Below, piece after piece: positions 27,983 through 36,918 of a stretch of DNA of 64,000 bases. How positions within the stretch are numbered: position 1 is the first letter of the stretch; each line of letters begins with the position of its first letter. The translations under genes were made by a program, and so were the position numbers. Source of the stretch: an uncultured Chloroflexales bacterium (GTDB lineage: Bacteria; Chloroflexota; Chloroflexia; Chloroflexales; Chloroflexaceae); NCBI GenBank assembly GCA_937918935.1, contig CAKZSI010000011.1:62001-126000 (forward strand), read 5' to 3'. The notes under the pieces were generated by a model. The model was not told the DNA's origin, ran no database searches, and saw only the letters and a program-made list of their open reading frames with translations.

Positions 27983-28005
27983 GGGATATTGCCCCGTCCT
28001 GTGGA

Positions 28006-28036
28006 GCCGAAGGATTAGCTGCACCAACCCTTCGGC
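28006..28036 (+). terminator. Stem-loop after the B-box gene
   Basis: GCCGAAGG pairs with CCTTCGGC around a 15-nt loop 23 bp after the stop codon. There is no T-tract, so termination is only possible. Confidence 0.4.
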
Positions 28037-28151
28037 CCTACTCTACCCTCAGGCTACGACGCCGTACAACGGGCATGCTACAATCGTGACAGGCAATGCC
28101 CGAGACAGATCCAGGTCTCCTGGCGCCGCGCCACTTAACCGAAGAGGCGGT

Positions 28152-29369
28152 ATGACAGAGAAACATCGGGGTATGATGCGAGCGGTGCGGGGCCACGCAA
28201 ACCCGCTGGATATGGTAGAGCGCCGCTTGCGTGAAGAGATCTTTGGCCAGGAACGAGCCATCGAGAGCGTGATCCGCGTGCTGAACCGGGCGCGTTTTGG
28301 CTTTTCGGCGGGGAATACGCGACGCCCGCGCGCCACGCTGTTGTTCCTCGGTCCCACCGGCGTGGGCAAGACGGCCACGGCGCGCGCCCTCGCCCAACTG
28401 CTCCGCCCCGACGGTGAGGCGTTCCTCAAGATTGACTGCTCGCTGTTTAGCCAGGGCCACGAGGTGAGCGCCCTGGTCGGCGCGCCCCCCAGTTACGTCG
28501 GGCGCGATCAGAAGCCTCTGCTCAACCCCGAGATTATTGAACAGGAAAATAGCGTTGTTCTCTTTGACGAGATTGAGAAGGGCCAGCCGGAGCTGTGGAA
28601 CCTGCTGCTCCAGGTGATGGAAGATGGCGAGATCCTGCTGCTCAACGGCGGTCGCCGGGTGAGCTTCCATAACAGCATCGTTGTGTTTACTACCAACGTT
28701 GGCGCCAAAGAGATGGTGGACTATCTCGACCGCCGCACGATTGGCTTTCGCACCCCCCACGGCGATGTCGAGGCCACGGGCCAGCAGATCTATCAGATTG
28801 GCTTTGAGGCGCTGCAAAAGGTCTTTCAGCCCGAGTGGATCAACCGCCTCGACGAGATTATCGCTTTCCGCCCGCTCTCCAGCGATGTGCTGCGCCAGGT
28901 GCTCAAGCGGATGCTGCGCGAGTGCAACGAGCAGTACCTGCGCCAGGCGGTTCAGGTGAGCGTCACCGCTGAGGCGCGCGAGTATCTGCTGAGCAAGGGC
29001 TTCGACTCACGCTTCGGCGCGCGCCCCCTGCGCCAGCAACTGCTCAAGTTGATTGACGCTCCGCTGGCCGATCTGATTGCCTCCGGCGGCATTCCCGCGG
29101 GCAGCCATGTCGTGGTTGATTATACGGGCGTGGATAAGCACGGCGAGGCGCTGGAGTTTTTCTACGAGGCTGCCCCGGATCTCCTGCGCCAGGCCGAACA
29201 ACTGCGCATGCAGGAGGTGGGCCGGCTCCACGTTGCCCCGAGTGATGGCCCGCAGCCCCCCAGTATAAGTCTGACCAGCGAAAAGGCCAATACCGCCGAA
29301 GGTGGCGCTGGTTCGTTTGGCGTCCGCGGCCCTCGCGTCCATCCTCGCCGCCACGAGGGTCGTTCGTAA
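28152..29369 (+). CDS. Single-domain Clp/Hsp100-type AAA+ ATPase
   Basis: This 405-residue AAA+ protein matches the second nucleotide-binding domain of ClpA/ClpB. Walker A is GPTGVGKT at residues 67-74, Walker B is VVLFDEIEK, sensor 1 is VFTTNVG, and the small C-terminal domain has SRFGARPLRQQL (sensor 2 Arg). It lacks the N-domain, the first AAA domain and the coiled-coil middle domain. I see no ClpP-binding loop. The pore loop is GAPPSYVGRDQ. It may act as an unfoldase on an unknown partner. The C-terminal 50 residues are low complexity. ATG 28152 fits the conserved start. Confidence 0.9.
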   Translation: MTEKHRGMMRAVRGHANPLDMVERRLREEIFGQERAIESVIRVLNRARFGFSAGNTRRPRATLLFLGPTGVGKTATARALAQLLRPDGEAFLKIDCSLFSQGHEVSALVGAPPSYVGRDQKPLLNPEIIEQENSVVLFDEIEKGQPELWNLLLQVMEDGEILLLNGGRRVSFHNSIVVFTTNVGAKEMVDYLDRRTIGFRTPHGDVEATGQQIYQIGFEALQKVFQPEWINRLDEIIAFRPLSSDVLRQVLKRMLRECNEQYLRQAVQVSVTAEAREYLLSKGFDSRFGARPLRQQLLKLIDAPLADLIASGGIPAGSHVVVDYTGVDKHGEALEFFYEAAPDLLRQAEQLRMQEVGRLHVAPSDGPQPPSISLTSEKANTAEGGAGSFGVRGPRVHPRRHEGRS

Positions 29370-29506
29370 AACGACGGGCCATACTACCACGGGAGGGTTT
29401 GGGAGGGCTACGCTCAATTACGAACACAAATCGCTTCAGAGTAGAACAAAGGCCATACTACCACGGGAGGGTTTGGGAGGGCACAGCCCTCCCAGAATCG
29501 TTTCCC
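29370..29506. repeat. Two copies of the GGGAGGG repeat
   Basis: The phrase CCACGGGAGGGTTTGGGAGGG occurs twice in nearly the same form (about 29389-29409 and 29460-29480). The second copy continues into CCCTCCCAG and can fold as a hairpin. This fills the convergent gap between the AAA+ gene and the DUF4177-like gene. Confidence 0.7.
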
Positions 29507-29842
29507 CTACAACGATACCACCTGTGGCCCGGTTCCACCTTCGGACGGCTGCGCCGGGGGCGGTGACTGGCCCTCGGGCTGCGCCGGTTGTTCGTGGCGC
29601 ACCACCGAGAGGTCCGGTTCGGCGTTTCCTTCCATGGGGCGCTTAAAGATCAGGTAGACCCGCCCCGGCATCGTGTGCTGTACGCCGCTCAGTTCCCAGC
29701 CGTCGGCGCCGAGGGTGTTGAGAAAGCGCCGCCCGAAGGCGCTGCGCCGCTCACCCTTCTCCGGGCGCGTCTCGTGTCCCTCCACCGAAACACGCTCCCA
29801 CTGCTCGACAAAGGCGACTTTGTATTCCCACCTGGCACTCAT
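29507..29842 (-). CDS. DUF4177-like small protein
   Basis: This 111-residue protein begins MSARWEYKVAFVEQW and contains LNTLGADGWELSGVQ, the pattern of DUF4177 proteins (a strand, then 'LN-x-LG-x-x-GWEL'). The C-terminus (about 75-111) is Pro/Gln-rich and probably disordered. The ATG at 29842 follows AGGAGG by 7 nt; the open frame extends upstream without a start signal. Function unknown. It is transcribed away from sufR. Confidence 0.8.
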   Translation of the reverse strand: MSARWEYKVAFVEQWERVSVEGHETRPEKGERRSAFGRRFLNTLGADGWELSGVQHTMPGRVYLIFKRPMEGNAEPDLSVVRHEQPAQPEGQSPPPAQPSEGGTGPQVVSL

Positions 29843-30180
29843 CTGATACCTCCTTGTCCGCCGCCGATCACCCGGCGCGGGGCCGCGGCAACCGGCCCCG
29901 CCGCTCGGGCGCTTCCTGTGGGCGTCACACGGTGAGTGTAGCACGTGGCCTTGCCGGGTTCACGGGTCATTTGACCGGGTTTGGAAACGCAGCCTACCTG
30001 CCCTTTCTTCCGGGTTGAAAAGCCGGGGAAATCGGGTTTTTCCATGCCCCTGCCGTCAGGCAGGGTGTGGGCGGGCACGGCCCTCCCACCAACATCTCCA
30101 ACTCACCCTCGGAGCGGGCAGCGCAGCCGCATCGAACCCGACATGAGTCCACGGAATAAACAAAGTATTTCCCTTTTTTA
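29843..30180. other. Divergent gap before sufR
   Basis: About 340 bp without a gene. It includes a degenerate GGGGAAA-type palindrome near 30020-30046 and a GC-rich segment, ending in the T-rich run directly before the sufR -35 box. Confidence 0.5.
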
Positions 30181-30209
30181 TTGACAAAACCCTCAGAGAC
30201 TGGTAGACT
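30181..30209 (+). promoter_or_regulatory. sufR promoter
   Basis: A perfect -35 TTGACA (30181-30186) and -10 TAGACT (30204-30209) are 17 bp apart. The start codon lies 29 bp after the -10, with GGAGGA between. Confidence 0.8.
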
Positions 30210-30222
30210 ACACCCTGGTAGT
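30207..30222 (+). promoter_or_regulatory. Candidate SufR operator
   Basis: ACTAC-N6-GTAGT is a perfect 5-bp dyad overlapping the -10 box and the predicted transcription start of sufR. Cyanobacterial SufR binds a dyad with the same six-base spacing (CAAC-N6-GTTG). Binding here would block polymerase, giving autorepression. Confidence 0.55.
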
Positions 30223-30238
30223 TCGGAGGATTGCGACT

Positions 30239-30931
30239 ATGCTTGTGATCGGCTACTCCGCCAGCAGCGCGGCCGGGCAAATATTGCAGCATCTTCAACG
30301 CGCCGGCGAGGCCACGGTCAAGGATCTGGCCACGCTCCTCGGTGTGAGCACCACCGCCGCACGCGACCATCTCATCCATCTGCAGGCGGAAGGTCTGGTG
30401 TCGGTGCGGGCCGAACGTCACGGCCCTGGCCGCCCCCGCCTGGTCTATACCCTTAGCGATGAGGCGCGCAGCCGCTTCCCCAAGCAGTACGATCGTCTGA
30501 TCACCGGCCTCCTCCGCGAGTTGATTGCCCTGGAGGGCGCCGATAAGGTCGAAGTGTTGCTCGAACGGGTCAGCCGGCGGCTTGCCGAAGAGTACGCCGA
30601 TCGCATGGCCGGCACCGAGGTGAGCGAGCGGCTGAATGAGTTGCGCCGGTTGCTCGAGCAGCGCGGTGTGCCCGCCGAGGTGGCCGAGGGCGGTGATGGC
30701 ATCCGCCTGTTTGCCTGCCCGTTCTACGACGTGGCCCAGGATCACCCGGAAGTCTGCTCGATGGAGCGGCAGATGATCGAGTATGCCCTGGGCGAGAAAC
30801 TGGCCCTGGAGAGCACCATTCGCGAAGGCGCCCATACCTGCCGCTTCGTGCTGAGGAGCGTGGATATTCCCCTCACCCCCGTGGCCCCCGCGCGCACCGC
30901 CGATCACGTCGGCGCGCGGGACGAAGGTTAA
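30239..30931 (+). CDS. sufR: Iron-sulfur regulator SufR
   Basis: This 230-residue repressor has an N-terminal DeoR/ArsR-like winged helix (ATVKDLATLLGVSTTAARDHL) and a C-terminal domain with the Fe-S ligand cysteines (CPFYDVAQDHPEVC, then HTCRF), the SufR hallmark. Holo-SufR represses the suf operon and loss of its cluster relieves repression. It is the first gene of the suf region, with GGAGGA before the ATG and a dyad operator in its own promoter. A 149-bp gap separates it from sufC. Confidence 0.94.
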   Translation: MLVIGYSASSAAGQILQHLQRAGEATVKDLATLLGVSTTAARDHLIHLQAEGLVSVRAERHGPGRPRLVYTLSDEARSRFPKQYDRLITGLLRELIALEGADKVEVLLERVSRRLAEEYADRMAGTEVSERLNELRRLLEQRGVPAEVAEGGDGIRLFACPFYDVAQDHPEVCSMERQMIEYALGEKLALESTIREGAHTCRFVLRSVDIPLTPVAPARTADHVGARDEG

Positions 30932-31080
30932 TACTATTTCGGATTGGGGATGCTGGATTTACGGATGTGGCTAAGGGAGGCTTTCAGGGAGGACCTGCCC
31001 TCCCTCAGAAACATCCTCCCACTCTATGAAATCTGGAAAGCTCAGGTTCAGGTACTCAACCAAGAAAAACAGAGGAGCAC

Positions 31081-31860
31081 ATGAGCAACGACCTGGTTAT
31101 CAAGGATTTGCAGGCGCGCATCGGCGAGAAGGAGATCCTCAAGGGGGTCAACCTGACTGTTCAGGGTGGCACCATCCATGCCATCATGGGTCCCAATGGC
31201 AGTGGCAAGAGCACCCTGGCCAGCGTGATCGCCGGCCATCCGGGCTACGAGGTCACCGGCGGGGAGATCTGGTACAGGGGCCAGAATATTCTTGAATTGG
31301 AGCCCGATGAGCGCAGCAAGCTCGGCCTGTTCCTGGCCTTCCAGTACCCGGTGTCGGTGCCAGGGGTGACGGTTGCCAACTTCCTGCGCGCGGCGATCAA
31401 CGCCCACCGCGCCGAGGAGGGCAAGGATCCCAGGGAGACCGCCATTCCCGTGGCCGAGTTCCGCAAGCAACTGCGCGAAGGCATGAAGCTCCTCGAAATG
31501 GACGAGAGCTTTGCCCGGCGCTACCTGAACGAGGGCTTCAGCGGCGGTGAGAAGAAGCGCCTGGAGATCCTCCAGATGACCATGCTCAAGCCGAGTATGG
31601 CGGTGATGGACGAAACCGATTCGGGGCTGGATATTGATGCGCTGCGTATCGTCGCCGAGGGCGTTAATCGCCTGGCCGGCCCCGAGATGGGCGTTCTGGT
31701 GATCACCCACTACCAGCGGCTGCTCAACTACATCAAGCCCCAGTTCGTCTCGGTGATGATGGACGGGCGGATCGTGCGCGAAGGCGGCCCCGAACTGGCG
31801 CTGGAGCTGGAGGAGAAGGGCTACGACTGGCTGCGGGAGGAACTGGCGGGAACGGCGTGA
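31081..31860 (+). CDS. sufC: Fe-S assembly ATPase SufC
   Basis: SufC is the soluble ABC-type ATPase of the SufBCD scaffold. Walker [10 protein letters not shown] is at residues 37-45, the signature [10 protein letters not shown] near 155, and Walker [13 protein letters not shown] follows. The length, 259 residues, is normal. AGAGGAG lies a few bases before the ATG. sufD follows after about 25 bp; the order C-D-S-U-B with sufB last is unusual next to the common B-C-D or B-D-C orders. Confidence 0.98.
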   Translation: MSNDLVIKDLQARIGEKEILKGVNLTVQGGTIHAIMGPNGSGKSTLASVIAGHPGYEVTGGEIWYRGQNILELEPDERSKLGLFLAFQYPVSVPGVTVANFLRAAINAHRAEEGKDPRETAIPVAEFRKQLREGMKLLEMDESFARRYLNEGFSGGEKKRLEILQMTMLKPSMAVMDETDSGLDIDALRIVAEGVNRLAGPEMGVLVITHYQRLLNYIKPQFVSVMMDGRIVREGGPELALELEEKGYDWLREELAGTA

Positions 31861-31885
31861 TGAGTTGAAGGGCCTGAAATTACCT

Positions 31886-33097
31886 ATGACATCGCTTACC
31901 CTCAAAGAACTGAGCGCCGACGCCATCGCCGCCCTCTCGCGGCAACGTGGCGAGCCGGCCTGGCTCACCGAGCGCCGTAGTGAGGCGTGGAGCTTCTTTG
32001 CCCAGTCCGGCCCGCCGGAGTGGCGCCGCACTGACCTGAGCGGGCTGCGGCCCGAGGAACTGGCGCCGACCACTGGCACCGCCCTCACCCTCGAGTGGGA
32101 CGAGGCCCTCGCCGGGCAGGGCGTGACGCTCAAGCCGCTGGGCGCGGCGCTGTCCAGCCATGCGGAATTGATCAAGGCGCGGATGGACACCGCGGTGGCG
32201 GCGCTGGAGCATAAGTTCAGCGCCTTGCGCGCCGCCCTGTGGCAGGACGGGGTCTTGCTGCACGTGCCAAAGAACGTGGCCGCCGAGACGCCCATCCGCG
32301 TGCGCTACGGTCTGCCCGCCGGCAGCCGCGTCACCTTCCCCCGCACGCTGGTGATCGTCGAGGATCATGCCCAGGTGACGCTGATCGAGGAGTTTTTCTC
32401 TGGCGATCAGCCCGCCACGGCCCTGGCCGCTCCGGTCACCGAGATCTTCGCCGGTCCCGGCAGTCGCGTGCGCTTTGTCAGCGTCCAGCGGTGGGGTGAC
32501 GGCGTGTACCACATCGGCGGGCAGAAGGTCGTCCTTGAACGCGACGCCGACCTGGAGTGGACCAGCGTGGCCATTGGCGCGAAGGTGCAGCACATCGAGG
32601 CCGAGACGGCACTGAAGGGCGACGGCTCGCGGGTCAACTGGCTGGGAGCCACCTTCGCTGGCGACGCGCAAAAGCTGCTCACCGCGCCCTGGCTGCGCCA
32701 CATTGGCCACCATGCTGAGAGCTACATGGAGTTCCGCACGGTGGTTAACGATACGGGGTATTCGGTCTTCGATGGCATGATCAAGATCGAGCGCGAGTCG
32801 ACCGGCACCAGCACGCGGTTGGAGGAGCACGCCCTGCACCTCAACCCCGGCGCCCGCAACGACTCGATCCCTGGCCTCAAGATCGATACGAACAGCGTGC
32901 TCAAGGGCGGTCACGCCTCGACCAGCGGCGATGTGGACGAGGAGCAACTCTTCTATATGCAGTCCCGCGGCATCAGCAAGACCGAGGCCAGGCGCATGAT
33001 CGTCATGGGCTTCTTCGGCCCGGCCCTCGATACCATTCCCGTCGAGGCGCTGCGCGCGGAGCTGGAGGCGGCGATCGAGGCCAAGATTTTGAGCTGA
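31886..33097 (+). CDS. sufD: Fe-S assembly scaffold protein SufD
   Basis: SufD forms the SufBC2D complex with SufB and SufC. This 403-residue protein has the family's beta-helix core and C-terminal signature DSIPGLKIDTNSVLKGGHAS followed by DEEQLFYMQSRGISKTEAR, including the conserved His that helps cluster assembly. ATG 31886 was chosen over an upstream TTG at 31865. It is slightly shorter than E. coli SufD (423). A strong hairpin follows the stop. Confidence 0.96.
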   Translation: MTSLTLKELSADAIAALSRQRGEPAWLTERRSEAWSFFAQSGPPEWRRTDLSGLRPEELAPTTGTALTLEWDEALAGQGVTLKPLGAALSSHAELIKARMDTAVAALEHKFSALRAALWQDGVLLHVPKNVAAETPIRVRYGLPAGSRVTFPRTLVIVEDHAQVTLIEEFFSGDQPATALAAPVTEIFAGPGSRVRFVSVQRWGDGVYHIGGQKVVLERDADLEWTSVAIGAKVQHIEAETALKGDGSRVNWLGATFAGDAQKLLTAPWLRHIGHHAESYMEFRTVVNDTGYSVFDGMIKIERESTGTSTRLEEHALHLNPGARNDSIPGLKIDTNSVLKGGHASTSGDVDEEQLFYMQSRGISKTEARRMIVMGFFGPALDTIPVEALRAELEAAIEAKILS

Positions 33098-33102
33098 GCT
33101 TC

Positions 33103-33141
33103 GAGGTGTTCCTGGAGGGCTTTGTCCTCCAGGAACACCTC
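33103..33141 (+). repeat. Perfect 16-bp hairpin between sufD and sufS
   Basis: GAGGTGTTCCTGGAGG and its exact complement flank a 7-nt loop (GCTTTGT), followed by TCTTT. It could be an attenuator or a 3'-end stabiliser inside the operon, or partially separate sufCD from sufSUB. It resembles other GGAGG-loop-CCTCC hairpins in this window. Confidence 0.75.
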
Positions 33142-33213
33142 TCTTTGCAGAGTTACGGCGCGCGAATCGCAGATTGGTGCGCCACCCCGCCCATACCGGC
33201 TAGCAGGTTCGCT

Positions 33214-34452
33214 ATGTCCATCCTCTCCCAGTTTGATGTGCTTGCCATCCGGCGCGAGTTTCCCATCCTCCAGCAGGAGGTCAACGGCAAGCTCGTCGCC
33301 TTCCTCGACAGCGCCGCTTCGTCGCAGAAGCCGCGCCAGGTGATTGACTGCCTCGAAGACTACTACCGGCGCTACAACGCCAATGTGCATCGGGGCGTCT
33401 ACAAGTTCAGCGAAGAGGCCACCTTCGCCTACGAGCGTGCCCGGGGCAAGGTGGCGCGCTTCATTGGCGCCACCTCGCCTCGCGAACTGGTCTTTACGCG
33501 CAACGCGACCGAAGCGGTGAACCTGGTGGCCCGCGCCTGGGGCGATGCCAATCTGCGCCCCGGCGATCGCATCCTGCTCACCCTGATGGAGCACCACTCC
33601 AACATCGTCCCCTGGCAGATGCTCGCCGCGCGGGTCGGCGCGAGCCTTGATTACCTGTCCCTCGACGGCGAGGGGCGGCTGGCGCTGGAGGAACTGGACA
33701 CAAAGCTCACTGAGCGCACCCGCCTGGTGGCGGTGGCCCACCAGTCGAACGTGCTGGGCACGATCAACCCGGTGGCCTACCTGGCCGAGCGGGTCCACGC
33801 CGTTGACGCGAAGCTGCTGGTGGACGGAGCGCAGAGCGTGCCGCATATGCCGGTGAACGTGCAGGAACTGGGGTGTGACTTCCTGGTCTTCAGCGGCCAT
33901 AAGATGTGTGGGCCGACCGGGATCGGCGGGCTGTGGGCGCGGCGCGAGATCCTCGAGGCCATGCCGCCCTTCCTCGGCGGCGGCTCGATGATCAAGGTGG
34001 TGGAACTCGACCACAGCACCTACGCCGATGTGCCGGCCCGCTTCGAGGCCGGCACGCCGGCAATCGCCGAGGCGATCGCCCTGGGCGAAGCGGTGGACTT
34101 CCTCAACCGCGTGGGGATGGCTTCCATCCGCCGACACGAGGTTGAGTTGCTCGGTTACGCCCTGGAGCGTCTGGCCGAGGTGACCGGGTTGACCCTCTAC
34201 GGGCCGCACACTACTGAGCAGCGCGGCGCCGTGTTTAGTTTCACCCTGGAGGGTGTGCATCCCCACGATGTGGCCGCGGTGCTCGACAGCGAGGGCGTGG
34301 CGGTGCGGGCGGGGCACCACTGCACTCAGCCGCTCCACCGGCTTCTCGACGTGCCGGCTACCACCAGGGCCAGTCTTTATATCTACAACACGGCCGAAGA
34401 GATCGACCGACTGGTCGCGAGCCTCGAGAAGGCGAAGCGCCTGTTCGCCTGA
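33214..34452 (+). CDS. sufS: Cysteine desulfurase SufS
   Basis: This class V PLP enzyme releases sulfur from cysteine as a persulfide for Fe-S assembly. At 412 residues it carries the PLP Lys230 in FSGHKMCGPTGIG and the catalytic Cys370 in RAGHHCTQPL, the group II (SufS/CsdA) loop. THE N-terminal FPILQQEVNGKLVAFLDSAAS block is also typical. ATG 33214 is preceded by AGG at 7 nt; the upstream frame passes through the sufD-sufS hairpin and is unlikely to be translated. sufU follows 8 bp later, as expected for SufS partnered by SufU. Confidence 0.97.
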   Translation: MSILSQFDVLAIRREFPILQQEVNGKLVAFLDSAASSQKPRQVIDCLEDYYRRYNANVHRGVYKFSEEATFAYERARGKVARFIGATSPRELVFTRNATEAVNLVARAWGDANLRPGDRILLTLMEHHSNIVPWQMLAARVGASLDYLSLDGEGRLALEELDTKLTERTRLVAVAHQSNVLGTINPVAYLAERVHAVDAKLLVDGAQSVPHMPVNVQELGCDFLVFSGHKMCGPTGIGGLWARREILEAMPPFLGGGSMIKVVELDHSTYADVPARFEAGTPAIAEAIALGEAVDFLNRVGMASIRRHEVELLGYALERLAEVTGLTLYGPHTTEQRGAVFSFTLEGVHPHDVAAVLDSEGVAVRAGHHCTQPLHRLLDVPATTRASLYIYNTAEEIDRLVASLEKAKRLFA

Positions 34453-34460
34453 GGTGTGGA

Positions 34461-34856
34461 ATGGATGACATCTATCGCGAGCAGATCCTCGAGCATGCCC
34501 GCTACCCCCACAACTTCGGTACGCTCGAACAACCGACCGTCAGCCACGAGGAGTACAACCCCCTCTGCGGCGACCGGGTGCGCATTGATCTGCTGATTGA
34601 AGATGGGGTGATCGCCGATGTGCGCTTCAGCGGCAAGGGCTGTGCCATCAGCCAGGCCTCGGCCTCTATGCTTACCGATGAGATCAAGGGCATGGATGTC
34701 GAAACCGCAAAGGCGTTCAGCAAGGACGATTTGCTCACGCTGATCGGCATCCCGCTCAGCAAGAACCCCACGCGCCTGAAATGCGCCCTCCTGTCCCTCA
34801 AGGCGCTCAAGGCCGGGCTGTACGGGGTGGCATCGGTGGATGTTGACGACGAGTAG
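34461..34856 (+). CDS. sufU: SufU-type zinc-dependent sulfur transfer protein
   Basis: This 131-residue U-type protein accepts sulfur from SufS. Its ligands are Cys36 and Asp38 (LCGDRV), Cys61 (GKGCAISQASAS) and Cys108 (RLKCALLSL). SufU proteins such as that of B. subtilis have an extra 18-21 residues between the second and third cysteines; here that spacing is only 47, closer to IscU, but the IscU His before the last Cys is a Lys. It therefore mixes features. It lies between sufS and sufB. A related gene follows at 37904. Confidence 0.92.
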   Translation: MDDIYREQILEHARYPHNFGTLEQPTVSHEEYNPLCGDRVRIDLLIEDGVIADVRFSGKGCAISQASASMLTDEIKGMDVETAKAFSKDDLLTLIGIPLSKNPTRLKCALLSLKALKAGLYGVASVDVDDE

Positions 34857-34960
34857 GGCCGATACTTCGGCTCCATCAGGGCCTGACACACGACAATCAC
34901 CCGGCGCGTGCGCCGAACAATGGATAATAATGACGTAGAACCATTACGAGGAGGACATGC

Positions 34961-36376
34961 ATGGTCGCCGAGGCAGTCAATCTCCAGTTTGACTATAGCA
35001 AGTACGGGTTCCGCAATGAAGAGAACTACCTCTACAAAGCGCCGAAGGGTCTGAACGAGAAGATCGTGCGCGAGCTTTCGGGCATGAAGGGCGAGCCAGA
35101 GTGGATGCTCAAGCGCCGGCTGAAGGCTCTGGAGATCTTCAATCAGAAGCCGACCCCGCTCAGTGGCATGTGGGCCAACCCGGAACTGGCCGAGCTGAAC
35201 TACGACGAGATCCATTACTACGTGCGCGCCGGGGAGCGCCCGCAGACTGACTGGGACGCCGTGCCCCAGGAGATCAAGAACACCTTCGAGCGCCTTGGTA
35301 TTCCCGAGGCCGAGCGCAAGTTCCTGGCCGGCGTGGGCGCGCAGTATGAGTCGGAGGTGGTCTACCACTCGTTGCGCGAGGAGTGGTCGAAACTGGGGGT
35401 CGTCTTCCTCGATACCGATACGGCGCTTAAGGAGTATCCCGATCTGGTCAAGCAGTACTTCGGCACGATCGTGCCGGCCGCCGATAACAAGTACGCCGCG
35501 CTTAACACCGCGGTCTGGTCGGGCGGCTCGTTCGTCTACGTGCCCGCCGGCGTCAAGGTAGATATTCCGCTCCAGGCTTACTTCCGCATTAATGCGGAGA
35601 ACATGGGCCAGTTTGAGCGCACGCTGATCATCATCGAAGAGGGCGCCGAGGCCCACTACATCGAGGGCTGCACCGCGCCGATCTACTCCACCAACTCGCT
35701 GCACTCGGCGGTGGTGGAGGTGATCGTGAAGAAGGGCGGCAAGTTCCGCTACACCACCATCCAGAACTGGGCCAACAACATCTTCAACCTGGTCACCAAG
35801 CGCGCCGTGGCCTACGAAGAGGCCAGCATGGAGTGGGTGGACGGCAACATCGGCTCCAAGCTGACCATGAAGTACCCCTCGGTCTACCTGATGGGGCGCA
35901 AGGCCCGCGGCGAGGTGCTGAGCGTGGCCTATGCCGGCAAGGGCCAGCACCAGGACGCCGGGGCCAAGATGGTCCACGTCGCGCCCGAGACCACCAGCCG
36001 TATCACCAATAAGTCGGTGAGCAAGGATGGCGGCAAGACCACCTACCGCGGTCTGGCCAGGGTGGCCCCCGGGGCCTACGGGGCGAAGATCAATGTCAAC
36101 TGCGACGCCCTCATCCTCGATGAGCGTTCGGCCTCCGACACCATCCCCTTCATCGAGATCGAAGAGGACCGCTGCACCCTGGCCCACGAGGCCACGGTGG
36201 GCCGCATCGGCGAGGAGCAACTCTTTTACCTGATGAGCCGTGGCCTGCCCGAGGCCGATGCCCTCTCGATGATTGTGCTTGGCTTCATGGAGCCGTTCAC
36301 CCGCGAACTGCCCATGGAGTACGCCGTGGAACTGAACCGCCTCATCCAGATGGAGATGGAGGGGTCGGTCGGGTAA
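34961..36376 (+). CDS. sufB: Fe-S assembly scaffold protein SufB
   Basis: SufB is the main site of nascent cluster assembly in SufBC2D. This 471-residue protein has the N-terminal [15 protein letters not shown], the core [17 protein letters not shown] with the proposed sulfur-accepting Cys (ligand region), and a C-terminal [17 protein letters not shown] block shared with SufD. ATG 34961 follows GAGGAGG. A 104-bp gap after sufU contains a small dyad (CGGCGC-GT-GCGCCG) and an AT-rich GGATAATAATGAC that could be an internal promoter. It is the last of the core suf genes. Confidence 0.98.
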   Translation: MVAEAVNLQFDYSKYGFRNEENYLYKAPKGLNEKIVRELSGMKGEPEWMLKRRLKALEIFNQKPTPLSGMWANPELAELNYDEIHYYVRAGERPQTDWDAVPQEIKNTFERLGIPEAERKFLAGVGAQYESEVVYHSLREEWSKLGVVFLDTDTALKEYPDLVKQYFGTIVPAADNKYAALNTAVWSGGSFVYVPAGVKVDIPLQAYFRINAENMGQFERTLIIIEEGAEAHYIEGCTAPIYSTNSLHSAVVEVIVKKGGKFRYTTIQNWANNIFNLVTKRAVAYEEASMEWVDGNIGSKLTMKYPSVYLMGRKARGEVLSVAYAGKGQHQDAGAKMVHVAPETTSRITNKSVSKDGGKTTYRGLARVAPGAYGAKINVNCDALILDERSASDTIPFIEIEEDRCTLAHEATVGRIGEEQLFYLMSRGLPEADALSMIVLGFMEPFTRELPMEYAVELNRLIQMEMEGSVG

Positions 36377-36478
36377 GCGGGTGTCCGCAGGAGATGGGGA
36401 GGGGTAACTCTCCTCATCTCCCAGGTTGCCGAAGGGGGATGGGGTTGCACCACCCCATCCCCCTTGTTACGGCAGGGG

Positions 36479-36503
36479 GATGGGGAAACCCGGGTTCCCC
36501 ATC
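36479..36503. repeat. Intergenic palindrome, GGGGAAACC family
   Basis: GATGGGGAA and TTCCCCATC flank ACCCGGG. It lies between sufB and the Rieske gene. Confidence 0.8.
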
Positions 36504-36525
36504 ATAGCACCACCAACAGCCACCT

Positions 36526-36843
36526 ATGCCACGCATCAACATTGCGACCCTGGCCGATCTTCCCGATGGGACTGGACGGGCCTTTGAAGTTAACGGACGG
36601 CGCATCGCCGTGTTTCGCGTCGCCGATGAGGTGTACGCGATTGACGATACCTGCTCCCACGCCGAGGCGTCCCTCAGCGCCGGGGAGTTCGATCCCGATG
36701 AACTGTGCGTCGAGTGCCCCCTGCACGGCTCGCTCTTCGATGTGCGTACCGGCGCGCCCCGCACCTTCCCCGCCTTTGAGCCGGTCACTGTCTACCGCGC
36801 CTTCATCGAGGGTGACACGGTATTTGTTGAGTATCCAGCGTAA
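36526..36843 (+). CDS. Rieske-type [2Fe-2S] ferredoxin
   Basis: This 105-residue small soluble Rieske protein has both cluster motifs: Cys43-Ser-His45 and Cys64-Pro-Leu-His67. It resembles the ferredoxin subunit of nitrite reductase or dioxygenase systems (NirD-like). Such proteins often sit beside suf genes, where they may donate electrons for cluster assembly. The gap to the next gene is 75 bp. The partner reductase is unknown. Confidence 0.93.
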   Translation: MPRINIATLADLPDGTGRAFEVNGRRIAVFRVADEVYAIDDTCSHAEASLSAGEFDPDELCVECPLHGSLFDVRTGAPRTFPAFEPVTVYRAFIEGDTVFVEYPA

Positions 36844-36918
36844 CAACTTGACTAAATCCGGCGCCAGGGCTACAATGGGAACGTGCCGATAGCAGCTTCG
36901 AGCGCAAAGGAGCCTGTG

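Noticed and set aside
33106-33213. Longer N-terminus of SufS
   Set aside because: The sequence falls inside the perfect hairpin between sufD and sufS and does not match SufS proteins.
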